Shown: positions 42,601 to 54,960 of the stretch, in pieces | Layout of the letters: every line of letters starts with the position of its first letter | Numbering within the stretch: the stretch's first letter is position 1 | Made by a program: the position numbers and the translations under genes | NCBI RefSeq assembly: GCF_910596095.1 | Contig: NC_056544.1 | Span: 15,423,155-15,487,154, forward strand | DNA length: 64,000 nucleotides | Direction of reading: 5' to 3' | Source of the DNA: Thunnus maccoyii | Lineage: Eukaryota; Chordata; Actinopteri; Scombriformes; Scombridae | The notes under the pieces: generated by a model | The model's database searches: none | Told to the model about the DNA's origin: nothing | Seen by the model: the letters and a program-made list of their open reading frames with translations, nothing else

Positions 42601-45600
42601 CTAATGTTCAAAGTCAAACAGCTCTGCCTCCTTCTCTTTCCAGAAAGCAAAGCTGCGGTCAATATATTTACAAATGTCTTCATTGTTGAAACAGGCAACG
42701 TCTGTGTCACTACAACCCTCATCTGGAGTAGCAGTTTGAACTATAACCTTAGGTACAAGTCTGGAATCTGGCAACAGTGATGATGGCGATGATGATGGTG
42801 GACAGCGGCACAGTTTAGAGTCCCCAAAAAAGTGAACTTTGATGTCCTCGAAGCCATCACTCCACTGTCGCCTCCCGGCCTGGATTTCCTGGAGAACAGC
42901 CTTGTGGAAGTCCCGCACCTTCTCCCACGGGTAACTGCCGACATGGTCAAAAACTTCAAAGCAGAGGAGATGCCTCATCTTCCTCTCCTCAGACGACAAT
43001 TCTTGCTCTAAGATGTGGAAGTATCCCAGCATGAATAGATCAAGGGTCAAGTTATCATGGGTCATTGCAACACCATCCACATCTGGCAGGAATTGCTCTG
43101 GGGAGTAGGTTACCTGAGGAGAAGGATTTTGCGAGGTGTTAGAGGAGGACAAACAAGATGTTTGTGCATCTTTGAGTTCTAGTTTATTCCTCCAAGAGTT
43201 TAGCATCTTGTCCACAGCACCTCGCTGTTGGCAGAACTGAAACATGGAGGTGATCCTCTGTTGAGGCGGTGCTGCTGTCACTGCCTCCTGTCCCTGTCTT
43301 TGCCTCGCTGCTCTCACTGAAATAGCATAAGCAGACTTCTTCCAGTGGCTCAGGAACAGCACTACAATACGCTCCTTCCTTAAGCTGGTAGTCTCCATCA
43401 CAGGTACAAGTTTTTTAGGAGAATCATTGTGGCTAACCTCACAGCTGAGGCCTGTGTTGGCATTCTGGTTGTTTATTCCTGAAGCTCCGACCACTAATTG
43501 GTTCTTGAACCCCTGGCCTCCTTTCACAATTCCAGCAAAGGGATAAATACTTCCAATCTGACGTTCAAAGTTGGATCTGAGGTTTCTGACTGACACCCCA
43601 GACTGTTGGATCTCCCTCTCCACCCTTTCTCTCCGTGTTTTGCTGTAGCTGTTGCTCTCCAAACGATGGCTAAAAGCCGACGCCATCCCTATGTGAGGTA
43701 TCCGACATCCACTAGAGGTCTCCCCGTGTACTGGCACCATCTCTTGGCCCTGTTGCACCAAACCCTGGCTTAGGTCAATTCCTAAGCTATCCCTTACCCC
43801 CTTCATCCCGTCCATCATGCCTTCCACTATGCTCCTCTCACCTCTTTCCTCTGTGGTTTGGTTCAGATTAGCCACCAGCACTGACATACTCTTGACAATC
43901 TCTGAGACACGACTGCACCACACTGGCAGGGTCAGACGACCTTCTGCATCCATCTGCTGTAGGACATCTTTGTTAAGAGAAATGTTTACAATAGGATCAG
44001 GTAAAATCGCTCTCAGTTCTTCGGTCAGCCTGGTCAGCTCCAGCTCATAGGCCTGGTAGCGCTTCTGCAGTGACACGTTCTCGATTTGTTGATGCAGGTA
44101 CACCAGGTCATCTTCTGTTAGGAGCTCACCAAAGGGCCCCAAGACTGCATTATGGGCTTGGGAGTACTTCCATTCATCCACATCTGTGTAGCCATTAGGC
44201 ATGTCCTGTTAGAGGGGAAAGTAGATTGTAGTGAACAGGCCTGAAACGTTTCATTTGGACAAAATCATCTAGGCCAGAGCATCATGTTTTTGCAAAAAAA
44301 GTATGTCTTGTAGAAGGAAGCAGGTTTCCTTTACAGTATCACTACTTTCTGTTTTGATTCACTACAACATGCACATTTTTAACCATGCTTGCTGTGTGGC
44401 TCTGTGGATGTCAATTTGACACTGTCAGCCAGTTAGTTGAAATCTTGTATACACATTCACGGCTCCCAGTGGAAGAATTAAGTGATTTTTCCTCCAGCAC
44501 CATCATGATGGTGCACAGTTTCGGTTTTTAGTGAAATTGCCCCTCAGGATGAATTGTAATAACTTGTGATCACCTGAGTTATCCTCTAGTACCAGGTGAA
44601 ATTTAATACTTTAGTTTATGACTAAATACTTGCAAAAGTAATGACACTCCCATCAGCCTCAGTTCTCATGTACTCTCATGTACAGTACAAATGTATAGCT
44701 GAGGATTACCTGTCTCCTTTGTTCCTCCTCATCCTGCAGTCTGACCTGCAGCTGCCGCACCATCACCTGTCGTTTCCACTCTGCTATGGGGCGACCAGCT
44801 TCATCGTGAGTGGGCACCAGGGAATCGATGTCAGCTAGGATCACATCGACGATTGGTACCTCCTCCAACATCTCCTCACTGTCAAGCCTCTGTCAGCATT
44901 CAACAATGTAAGACAGCCAGTCAATGCTGAGCTCTGCACCATGCCATTTTTTCAAGAATAACTTGATAATCATATCATACAAACCCCATAAGGCTTACAA
45001 TTTTCTAATACTCTTTATGTCCTCTGAAGGATTACATGAATGATTATCAGCTATGCTAATATCATAACCCAAACACTATTGGCACCTAAAGGTCATGACA
45101 AAATGAGGCAGAATGATGCAAATGAAGCTCCACCCAATAACAACTTGAGCAGAGGCCTTTTAAGCCATTTTTTAAAAACCAAAAACACAAGAGCAAGATT
45201 GTCAGGAATTAATTAGAACAGTGTGTTTGTCTGTTCTAATGTAAGCTGCAAATTTAAGCATGCTCAGTTAACTGGCTTGCTACCTAACCTAGCATTATCA
45301 TATTAACAATAGTAGCTCTGCAGCGTGTGCTGCTTTAGATTTAGTGATTACTAGGAAGGCTGAAACCTCAATGTTTTATGCTAAGCATAGATTTTACGAA
45401 TTTGGTAATAAGCCAGGTCATCTCCTGGCCAAAGAGAGAAGGGAAATGAATATTATTCTATCCATTAAGGACAGTACAGGTAATACATACTAATACATCT
45501 CAAAATATTAATAGAATTCTGAAGAATTTTTACCAAAAAATGTACTCCTCCAAATGTATTGCTTCAGATGAAACAATGAATACTTTCCTGGATGAAATGA

Positions 45601-48600
45601 ACCATGCCAGTATGTCTGGGGACCAGAGGGCCAGAGGGAGAACATCTGCAGGCCTGTTACAGAGGTCGAAGTTGTAAAGGCTATTTATTCATTGAAGGGA
45701 GGTAATGCACCTGGCCTGGATGGATTTTGCTCAGAGTACCAACATTCCTTTGATCAAGGTCATTTACCACCTTCTCTTAATATGGCTAGTATATCTGTTA
45801 TACTTAAAAGGGCTAAGTATCTGATGAATGTGGCTTATACCACCCAGATAGCTTAATTGGGGTTGATAGCAAATTATTATCTAAGGTATTGGCCAAGAGA
45901 CTAGAAAGTCTGCTACCAAATCTCATAAATCCAGATCAAACAGGATTTATCCACAATTGAATCTCGGCATCCAACGTCAGAAGGCTTATTAACATTATTC
46001 AGTTTGCTAAGCAGAGAGGAAGTAAGTTCCTTGCTGTAACGTTGGATGCCGATAAGGCCTTCAATAGGAAGGAATGGGGTTATTTGTTTAACGTCCTAAG
46101 GAAGTTTGGGCAGGGAGGTAATTTTTTGAGATGGATACAAATAATTTATTATGCACCAGTGGCTAGAGTAATTACTAATGGTCTAAAGTCTGAACCTTTC
46201 AGACACCAGACAAGGTTGCCTGCTTAGTCCACTATTATTCGCAATTGCTCTGGAACCTCTGGCTGCAGCTATCAGGCTGCATACTAAAGTTAAAGGAGTC
46301 ACAATAGGCAACATTTTGCAAAAAATCGCCCTTTACACTGTTGATATTCTCTTATTCCTGTCATCACCTGAATTATCAATTCCAGCCATCTTATCTATTT
46401 TAGAAGAGTTTAGTACAAATATTGGGGTATAAGATGAATTTGGAAAAATCTAAAGCCATATTAATTGGCAATACCTCTGATGTCAAAATCATAGAGGGCT
46501 TTCTGTTCAGATTGACTAGGTTGGGATTAATTTATTTGGGTATAAAAGTTTCTCTGAACCTTAAAGATCTATGGAGATTAAAAAGAAAAGAATTTGACAA
46601 CAATGGGTGGCCTGGGACTGCCTAATATTTTCTTTTATAATTGGGCATGCCATGCCTGATCATTATGGGGCTGGTTGCATTCATACCTTAGCTCAGACTT
46701 CTGTATACATTTCTGGGCATGCATACACTTCTCGCCTTGGGGCGTTCTTGTGAATATTACACAGAATATCCCTACAGAAATTAAGGCTAATTCAATGATT
46801 TATAATTCTTGTAAAACTTGGCAGAATATTACTCAGTTTACAGACAGAAAAGAATTTACATTTATGTTATCTCCGCCCTTGGGGCTTAAATCTTTGAGTA
46901 CTGGAAAACTAAAGGTATCAAGATTGTAGGAGGAAATCTCATGACATTTTCTCAATTACAGGGGGTTTAATTTACCTAAGGTGCATTTCTTTGGATATTT
47001 GCAAATTCGCCATTTTATCAAAACACAAACTTTTCCATTATCTGATATTCTGAAATACAGTGCTATATAATCATTTCATTTGATCCAAAGAACCCTAAAC
47101 ATTTTATTTCTGTTTTTTATACATAGTTGTACACTGTCAACTCATTCTGTATGGACAATATTCAGTTCAAATGGGAGAAGGAATTGGACAATGTATACAC
47201 AGAGGTTGACTGGAAAGAAGTTGTTGATTGTGTTAGAAGAATTTTCTATCTACATTTCACAATTTTAGAATTCTATAGCCAAAGAAGTTAAGAAAGAACC
47301 AGGCCTCTTTTTGTTGAATCTACCTGCTAAAAGTGCTCTGTTTAAATGGATTAAGGACACTCCTCCTACTGCCACAATGTGGTATAGAAAAGTCTTTAAT
47401 GTGTTTCCGCATGAAAAAACTAAATCTGTACTCAAAGCAAATGTTCCGGAATTCATAAACTTGTGGAGGCCTTTCCTGGATCAGCTTTGTGTTGAAACGT
47501 ACAATACACTAATGAAGGGACACTGAACTGTGACCAATGATGAACTGATGATGGGTCAAAAAACTAAAGTCTTCTAAGACAAGAATATACGGGATGGGGC
47601 TGGACTTTCCTGGATGGGTTTGTGCTGTGTTTTTTGTTGTTGTTGCTATTTTGTTGTTGTTTCCTTTTTTGTTGTTGGTGTTGTTGCCACCAACCCCCTG
47701 CCTCATGTGTATGTGAGTAACCCTTTTAGTGTTTTTTGTGCCTGTCAAGCAGCCTATATGGTCCCAAAGTTCAGCTGCTCCTTCCACTTCCTGGCTTCTT
47801 CCGTGATCCTGATTGGTGTGGCACCTAGTCCAGCGCTCTAATCCAGATGGTTTGATTGGGGAATTGAACCTATAAATGTCTGGCCAGCTTGTCAGGCCAC
47901 CTGTGATTTGATGTGAGCAGCTCACCACTGTGTCTTTCGAACTGCCTTTACTAAAAAGTGTTGAATCTGTATAGGTTCCATTTCAATATTAATTGAAGTT
48001 CTAGTTAATTACCTGGGGACTGGGCCAGATAAAGTCTTTGCTGATTACTGATAACTCACACACTGAGCATCTTCAATGTTTAGACACACTAGGTGCAGGG
48101 GTGCTGTTTTGACTTTTTGGTCAAATAAGAGTTAGTGAGGTTTTATTTTTGTTTTGGTTTCTTTTAGATAAAGATAGGTGTAGCGCTTGTTTAAAGAGCC
48201 CTCTTTTGGTTATATTTGGTTATTGATTTGAACAGCACTCATGGGCCCTTTTCCTTTGTAATTTGTCTTGTGTTTTCGTATTCAGCAATCTAAGTTCTTT
48301 GTCAATAAATAAATGTATTTTACCAACTAAATCTGGTTTCATGTTGCTTCCCTTTCCCATAATGAGCTGGGTCATAACAATTATCATAAAAAAAACAATA
48401 GTAGCTCTGTCCTGCTTCTCATTTGATTTGTGGAAGTTTCCACTGCAGTAATTTGGTATACTAAGGTTTCATTATGTTTGCTAAAGTTATCGGTTATTCC
48501 TCATTCTCAAATCCCTTTTTCTTGTTAAAGTGAAACATTATGTTTTTGAAAATATGAATAATGGACAAAATCTAAAAAATGTTGCTTGTCCAAGTATGTT

Positions 48601-50093
48601 TGTCTGTTGTAAGCATCCAAACAGGGTTAGTTTAGAACATTTTTTACATTTTACCATTTGGCCTTTAGACACATGAGTCTAGCCGCAATCTTTTCATACT
48701 AAATCATGTATATAGTCATCAGGAGCATATCTCTTGCAGGGTTCTAGCTTTAAAACTGCTGGAGACATCAAAACTTCTAGTCCTCAACCATTTCTCAAAG
48801 TTAGCATTAAATAGCTAGCCTGCTAAAGCTAAAAACAAATCTGCCAGCAACACTCCTTTTTTAGCCGACAAACTAACTGAATTCTCATTGTACCGTAAAC
48901 TGCATACAGCACATGTTGTGCTAGACTGGACAGCTCAGGCATAGCAGTAACTAATAGTAATTAGTAACAGTAACTATTAGGGGCGGTGCTAAGCAAATGG
49001 TAATTAGACTCACAAGTCAGTCTCTAAATGCTTTGCTCATAGAGACTGAGGACAATCTCCCAGGTTTTGTTGTTAAAACTGGGCAGAAACCATTTTAAAG
49101 AGTTTTTTAAAAAACCTGCATTGCAGAACTAATCCAAAGTCGTTGGGGTGTCCCTTCATATTGTGGCGGTGACATGCAATTCACTACAGAGGAGAATGGG
49201 GGGAGAACATCTTTTCCAGTAAGGCATGTCCTTGACAAAATGTAAGGGGTGAGGGTTTGTTAGCAGCCATTCTCGCCACCGTTCAAGCAACTACCATGCA
49301 TTTAGTAATCCCCAGACTTCAGTAGACTGTCTGGTATCGTGAGACTAATGGTTAATCAGCCACAAACCTCTGCATGGGTGCACATGGTCTTTAAAACATA
49401 AGACACCCCATATTATGATGCAGTTTTTGTAGTTATGAGTATGTTACAAACTTAATACACAAAAAATCTGTTATCCATGTATGGCACACTTGTATGTAAA
49501 CTGGCAACCTCAAGGCAATATCAGCTGTCTTTATTGTGTCAAAGTGATTTGTTTGCACCTTTTGCAGATTACTTTTTTGTCTTGAAGGCTGTAGCTGGCT
49601 CACCATTTGTCCAGTGAAGACTGCAGTGAAGCCGGCCTGCCTCAGTGACTTGATAGACTTCATCTGGGACATCAGAGTGAGATCCCTTTCTGGCGGCCTC
49701 AGATGGCTGAACGATGTCACCACTTTAAATATAATGTATCAACAAAAGTCAAAAGTCAAAACATTTATATTATAAACAAGTGAGTATTTCTCTGTTTAGA
49801 CAGACAGTACCAGTTATGTTGGTTTACCTTCAGTTAAATTCACTCAGATGGACAGATGTGATCTTAGATCAAAAACTACATTTTCACTTTTCACCATCCA
49901 CAACTTTGAGACATTGATACAATGTTGCACACTCTGGGCCCTCTCACTGTTAATCACCTGAGGAGGCCACCTGTACGTGCTGCATGGAGCCTGTTGTGTG
50001 TTTTTTTGAGGTGGCAGACAGAGTCTCAGCAGAGGAGGTCATTGCAGGAAGTGGGACAGGGTGGCGAGGCAGGGGGAGCACCTCCTTCACTGG
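42601..50093 (-). CDS. espnl: Espin-like protein, C-terminal half (WH2 to end; ankyrin exons not found)
   Basis: Espin-family actin-bundling protein of hair-cell stereocilia. Supported exons 5' to 3': about 50093-49958 (Pro-rich), 49689-49604 (alternative acceptor at 49706), 44889-44710, 44205-42601. They join in frame to 2007 nt, 668 aa. The second exon encodes [16 protein letters not shown] then AGFTAVFTG, resembling the espin WH2 region. The third has the espin hallmark [20 protein letters not shown], then an EEEQRR stretch. The 1605-nt last exon has [16 protein letters not shown], typical of espin-like rather than espin, a long linker, and a conserved C-terminal block ([17 protein letters not shown]... 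[14 protein letters not shown]). Full-length ESPNL starts with ankyrin repeats, but none was found up to kif1a. The gene may be a short form with an internal promoter, or be truncated. The first two exons are less certain than the last two. Confidence 0.82.
45330..47530 (+). mobile_element. Decayed Tx1/L1-type LINE in the espnl intron
   Basis: Plus-strand fragments read as a non-LTR reverse transcriptase with many frameshifts and stops: [15 protein letters not shown] (46042 on), [19 protein letters not shown], then after a frameshift [18 protein letters not shown] downstream fragment (47311-47480) resembles the C-terminal region (WRPFLDQL). About 2.2 kb in total, 5'-truncated, antisense to espnl, between its third- and second-from-last supported exons (intron 44890-49603). 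It cannot encode an active protein. Confidence 0.85.
47560..48380 (+). mobile_element. Possible LTR-like or retroelement fragment
   Basis: After the LINE comes sequence with promoter/poly(A)-like text: a T-rich stretch, 'agataaagataggtgtagcg', 'tcaataaataaatg' (48302 on), and an end 'gagctgggtcataaca' (48363-48378). The wording resembles ends of fish LTR retrotransposons, but no second LTR or coding region was identified. Weak call. Confidence 0.3.
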
Positions 50094-50286
50094 CTGCTGG
50101 GAACACACATACAGCAGCTGTGAGCCATGCTTAAAGGGACAGTTCACACAAATCATACAGAAAACAATATAATTTCCTACCTACCACAAATAGTATATAG
50201 ACATTGCTTTTGATTGTTGATGTTTTGTGATTTGGGTGATACAATCAGACTATAACAAAGTCTTTAGCTTTTATTGTTGTGTTGGA

Positions 50287-50382
50287 TTAAAGAGTCAAGT
50301 CTAGACCTGCTCTATGTGAAAAGTGCTCTGAGATTACTTCTGTTGTGATTTGCGCTATATAAATAGAACTGACTTGACTTGA
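50287..50382 (-). repeat. SINE-like fish repeat (reverse copy)
   Basis: Reverse complement of the first ~100 nt of the element at 13947-14170 ('gtctagacctgctctatgtg', 'ttgtgatttgcgctatataa', 'gacttgacttga'). 5'-truncated relative to that copy. Confidence 0.8.
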
Positions 50383-50482
50383 TTGGTCACCTTGCTGTTC
50401 TCCATGTTGATTCTGCTCATTCACTGATGTTTCAAAGCAGCAGGAGCTCCTCTTTCTGAGAATGACAAGAATAAAACAATAG

Positions 50483-50485
<3 letters not shown>

Positions 50486-50517
<32 letters not shown>
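50486..50517. repeat. (AT)n microsatellite
   Basis: About 30 nt of AT. Confidence 0.95.
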
Positions 50518-50520
<3 letters not shown>

Positions 50521-50654
50521 AGAACCCTCAAACTCCCAGGCCTCTGATAGAGGACCCAAGCTTGAGGAAGACACACCACCACCCCCCCACCCCCCCACCC
50601 CCCATGGGAGGGGGTTGAGAGGGAGATTTTTTTTAAAAAATTTTTATAATTCTC

Positions 50655-51132
50655 ATGTTGTCTGGCAGACGGTACAGGAGTCTGAAATGCAGGACCTCAA
50701 GGCTCAAAGACAGTTTCTACCCCCAGGCCATAAGGCTAATTAACACCTCCAAGTCCCTGCCCCCTCCCACATAACCAAACAAAGGACTTAATGCAACTTT
50801 GCACACACTGAGCAATTTGCACACATTTGAACAATATGCACACCTCGTTTGTCATTTTGCACATCCTTTTTATATTGTTCATAGCATAACTGTTATCATC
50901 TTGTCTTCCTCAGTGTGTATGGATGTACGTGAGTGGTGGGTGGATATGAATGCGTGGCTGTGTGTGTGTCTGTATATATTTGCCTACAAATACTTTTAAA
51001 ATACTTTATTAAACTTAGTTACTAGTATATTTTAAATAGACTAATTGACAGCACTAGGTAGAGACATAGCAAACTGCAAACATTTATTTATTGTCTGTAT
51101 ATGACAATAAAACCTTTTGAATCCTTTGAATA
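50655..51132 (+). mobile_element. 3' end of a non-LTR retrotransposon (Rex1/CR1-like)
   Basis: It contains 'ctggcagacggtacaggagt', 'ggctcaaagacagtttctac', 'ccataaggctaattaacacc' and ends 'gtctgtatatgacaataaaa ccttttgaatcctttgaat', a tail typical of fish LINEs with a short repeated 3' end. Only the extreme C-terminal codons and 3'UTR remain. Confidence 0.7.
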
Positions 51133-53589
51133 ACAACAACAACATACATGTAAAGTGAGCACCACCAGGAGAGCAATGAGACACAGAGCATCACCCAGCA
51201 GCATTACATAGCTACTGTATAAACGGTTTGAAAGTAATCTTCTAAGAGACTGAGACCCCCCTGATGACAAACACAAACACATGCTTAACGTAAAGAACAC
51301 AGGCTATGGCTGCTCTTGGAGCAGAAACAACAAGTGGTGAAACAGGACCCTGGTCAGTGAATGCAGCGTATTGTATCCCACACGGAGTGCAGGAGAAAGT
51401 GTGTTAAAGTTTGGAGAGACATGATATCCTGCTTCAGGTAACATTACTGATTCACAGGATTTTTTCACAAGCTCCATGCCATTCAATAGCCAAGATACTA
51501 CAAGGACAATTGCAATGTTTCACCCAATTAAATGTGAACCATAGCCCAAAAAGTCAGATGTCTTCTGAGTGGTAACTTTGTAAATGGTATACGCATAAAA
51601 ATAATTACCACAATGTAGATAAACCTAATTTATTAAGTACACTAGTAATATCTTCAATTCACCTACAATTAGGGATAGCTTGCAATATATTTTATATATT
51701 TGTGTGCTTCTAATCCATTTATACCTCTTTATTCCACCTGTTACTGACAGTTATATGCAACATACTTGCAAGTAAGCCTATATAAGACATAAACACAGCA
51801 TCACCTGTCAAATACATCACATAATTATGTTCATTTTGTTTACAATGCGTCATATGTGTATCTATGTATGTATTTTGGTATGTATGTTTCTCTAAATTCT
51901 AGGACTCCTAATTTTTCATTCAAACAAACTATAATTACAGCTTGCATTTACATTTCATTATAAATACATGCAATACTTACAATATGGTCACGCAGCACCA
52001 ACAGTGTGACGGTAGATGAATGCTAAAAGGTTTCAAAAAACAAGGATCAGGCAGAAAACCCTGAAGCTGTTGTTTGTCTCTTTACTCTGGAGCAGCCAAT
52101 AAACACCAAGGCCAAGGAGCAGCACCGCCTGGACCCAAACCTCAGATGGGGGGCCTTCTTACTGTGCATAATTAAAGAGGTGGGATAGGGTGACCTGCAC
52201 CTGGAAGTATAGAACAGTAGCTCTGTGAATGTATGTAGGAGATAACGTACTGTAAGCTGATGTATGTGCACGCTTATGTACACCTTCTCACGTGCTCAAA
52301 TGTGTGCGTTAGTGTGTTCACACTTACGACACAATACGACAGTCTCAAACCAAATGTGTGGCTTTGGAGTGATAAGGAGATTTTGTATTTGAAGTATAAT
52401 TGTGCTTTAGAGGGTATAAATGGTAAAAATTTGGTTTGAAAATTGTGATGTAAAATGAGTAATACAGAGGTGAATAGAGAAGGACAAACATTGATCACAT
52501 ATAAACCAGACCTATTATACCAAATGTACTGTCTGTCATGAAGGGCATCACACTGCTGAATGGTTGGCTGTAACCCCAGTGCCTGACAGGAGGCAGCTGC
52601 CCCTCTCTCAGTGCACGGCCTTTGTATCAAGCCCAGTATTTCTGCCTCTGTTATTAGGGGATTAGTCTAACTGGCCTTCTGCAGCTGAGCACATGGTGAG
52701 TACATAATCAATAATGGAAGGCTGCACAAACGCAGCAGAACAACCTCACACAAGCGTGGCACATGTGTTCACCCTGAGCAAAAGTACAAAATGTTATGCA
52801 ACAGACATGAGAGGACCATTATGTTACTTGTATTGGTAGAAAATTCATCCATTATGTTGCTCTGTCAGCAAAAACAGTCTAGTTGGGGTCATGTTTTATC
52901 AGACTTTTTTTCTTTGTTTATGCCAAGAGAAAGGTTAGATTTGGTGGCCCTGGACCGAATGAGCAAGACAGACAGAGAAAGTAAGCTTTATTTACAATGT
53001 ATAGCATGAGAAACATAATGTGCTGCACAGAAGTAGTCAGTCAAGATAAATACATAATCAGATTTTTCTGCCTCCACCTGTAACAAAAAGACTACTTTAA
53101 AGTGACAATAGGGGGTTTTAGTTATGCTGCAGATATAGAAAAAAGTCAGAACAGAATTACATATATATATCTAAATCATGATTTAAGGAGAAGTGGCATT
53201 ATTTCAAGATAGAGGGTATTAACAAAAAACACCACAGTTGATGAAAGTTTCATAAATATGACAGTAGTATATCAGGAAACTATCTAAAATGTGGAATTAC
53301 AGATCCATACTTTCTGGGACTGATTTGGTTTGACATCATTTTGGTTATGTAAATTTCACGATACACTACAGGACAAATAGTATACTACAAGAGGTATGCA
53401 GGGAGCTAGATTGTTATTTTTTCATCAAATTTTTTCATGTTGGTTGATATACCTGTATATTTGGAAAATCAAAAGAAAAACTTTCAGAGACCAAGAGTCA
53501 AAATTAAACCATATTTCCCACCTTTAGCAACAATAACATCAATCTCTGCTTCGCCAATATTGAGACAAGAGTTATTTATTTAATTAGTG

Positions 53590-53745
53590 ACTTATCAGTG
53601 CTCAGGATTCCAGGGTTATTAATAATTTGGATATATTCTTTGTGGGTGATGCAGCCCAGTGGCCCCATATACAAAGTGAACAGGGGACCAGAAATTGATC
53701 CCTGGGGAACTCCACACATGGTTTCAACCATTACAGAGACAAATT
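53590..53745 (-). mobile_element. Reverse-transcriptase fragment (L2/CR1-type LINE)
   Basis: Minus-strand translation gives CGVPQGSISGPLFTLYMGPL followed by GCITHKEYIQI. The GVPQGSxxGPLLF box is diagnostic of non-LTR reverse transcriptases. Only ~50 residues are intact, without the YADD box. Confidence 0.8.
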
Positions 53746-54693
53746 TCTCCAAAAATACAGAGAAATGTCCTCAGATTCTACAATTAAAAATACTTAGTAG
53801 ATTTATTCCAGTATTTTTAGGCTCAATATGTTTACATTTGACTACTTTTAAGCCAATAAATGTAAAAAGGTAAAATATACAATATTTCCCCATCAGACTT
53901 TAATTTCCTGGCAGTACACAGAAGGGTTGAAAACTGCATTTAGATCTTCATGTTGGGAAAAAAATAATAACTAACAGTAACTATTGTGAGAAAAATCCAT
54001 ATAATTAAAAAAATTATATACGGGGGCGGGGGACTTTGACCCATGACCTAAGTATTTCAAAACCTTATCAATGCATCATGCAGACAACTGTGTGTTCTCA
54101 TTGATAAGGAGGCATGAAAGCAGGATCGGGATTGAATGTAGGAATGCAATATCTTCGATATTGCATTAATATGGAAACTAAATTGACAGTTTAATATGAT
54201 GCATATTGAGGAGACTAGAAATCTATAGCTGATAATAATCTTTAAGAAATATGACTGACACACTTGTAGCCAGTATTAACTATTTATGTATTATAGCATT
54301 TTTTTTCTTGTAGACGTCAATTTACAGTGTATCTGCAGTTTGGTATCTGCATATTGTCATTAGACAATATGGATGACAAGTACAACAAACTTGTAATTAC
54401 CACAGAAATGCAAACATTGACTAGTGCATCTACCATAATATTAAGGTTCATGTTGTGCATCTCCTCAAGCCAAAAAAGATAAATGTGAACAACAAAAATT
54501 AAGAAAGACAACAAATAAACACACAACATGTTGCATAAGTTTCAACACTCATTTATTTATTCGCCTTATTTTTTTCTTGACAACTTTTGTTACGTGTCCA
54601 CAGACATGGGAAAGAACTCCAGAACACTCAAAAGATAAACGTGAGCACTGAGATTAAGACTTCATCACAGGCTGGGACCTGTTTCTGCTTCTG

Positions 54694-54960
54694 TCAAGCA
54701 GCTTGGAGCAAGAGTGCAGACCTGGGGTCATCTACCTGGTCCACGTCAACCACCTCACCCACACTGAGCTGAAATGTGCAAAACCGATCCCTGATCAGCA
54801 CTCTGAACTCTGGGGCGACTCTTGACACAGCAGCAGGCCAATTATTCTTATTCATCGTGGTATACTGAGGAAGAGAGTTAATATCATCTGTGTGATGAGA
54901 CCCAACACAGAAATCTCCATTTATATACAAGACAGAGCCAAGAGGAAGGTTTCCAGTTAG
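54694..54960 (-). CDS. Unrecognised coding-like terminal exon
   Basis: An open stretch of about 88 codons ends at a stop at 54694. It reads ...LPLGSVLYINGDFCVGSHH... and NWPAAVSRVAPEFRVLIRDR, ending VDDPRSALLLQAA. Composition is protein-like, without repeats. Minus-strand AATAAATAAA (54551-54560) lies about 135 nt downstream, as expected for a 3'-terminal exon. A possible acceptor (TCTTCCTCAG) precedes 54858. No start codon or upstream exon was found. I do not recognise the family; it may be the last exon of a small gene, a retrocopy, or a mobile-element remnant. Confidence 0.3.
   Translation of the reverse strand, partial: LTGNLPLGSVLYINGDFCVGSHHTDDINSLPQYTTMNKNNWPAAVSRVAPEFRVLIRDRFCTFQLSVGEVVDVDQVDDPRSALLLQAA

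Noticed and set aside
43817-44050. Plus-strand frame within the long espnl exon
   Set aside because: Antisense shadow of the 533-codon real frame.
46042-46227. Considered as a host gene exon
   Set aside because: The DADKAF...WIQIIY pattern is a LINE reverse transcriptase, with frameshifts on both sides.
50385-50462. Possible extra espnl exon (KRSSCCFETSVNEQNQHGEQQ)
   Set aside because: It has an acceptor and a donor, but ends in phase 1 while the next supported exon needs phase 0; joining them gives a stop. A SINE-like repeat also abuts it.
51137-51486. Membrane-helix-like stretch (YVMLLGDALCLIALLVVLTL) with possible splice sites, and another near 52050-52180
   Set aside because: Neither fits a consistent exon chain or any family I recognise; short hydrophobic frames are common in such DNA.
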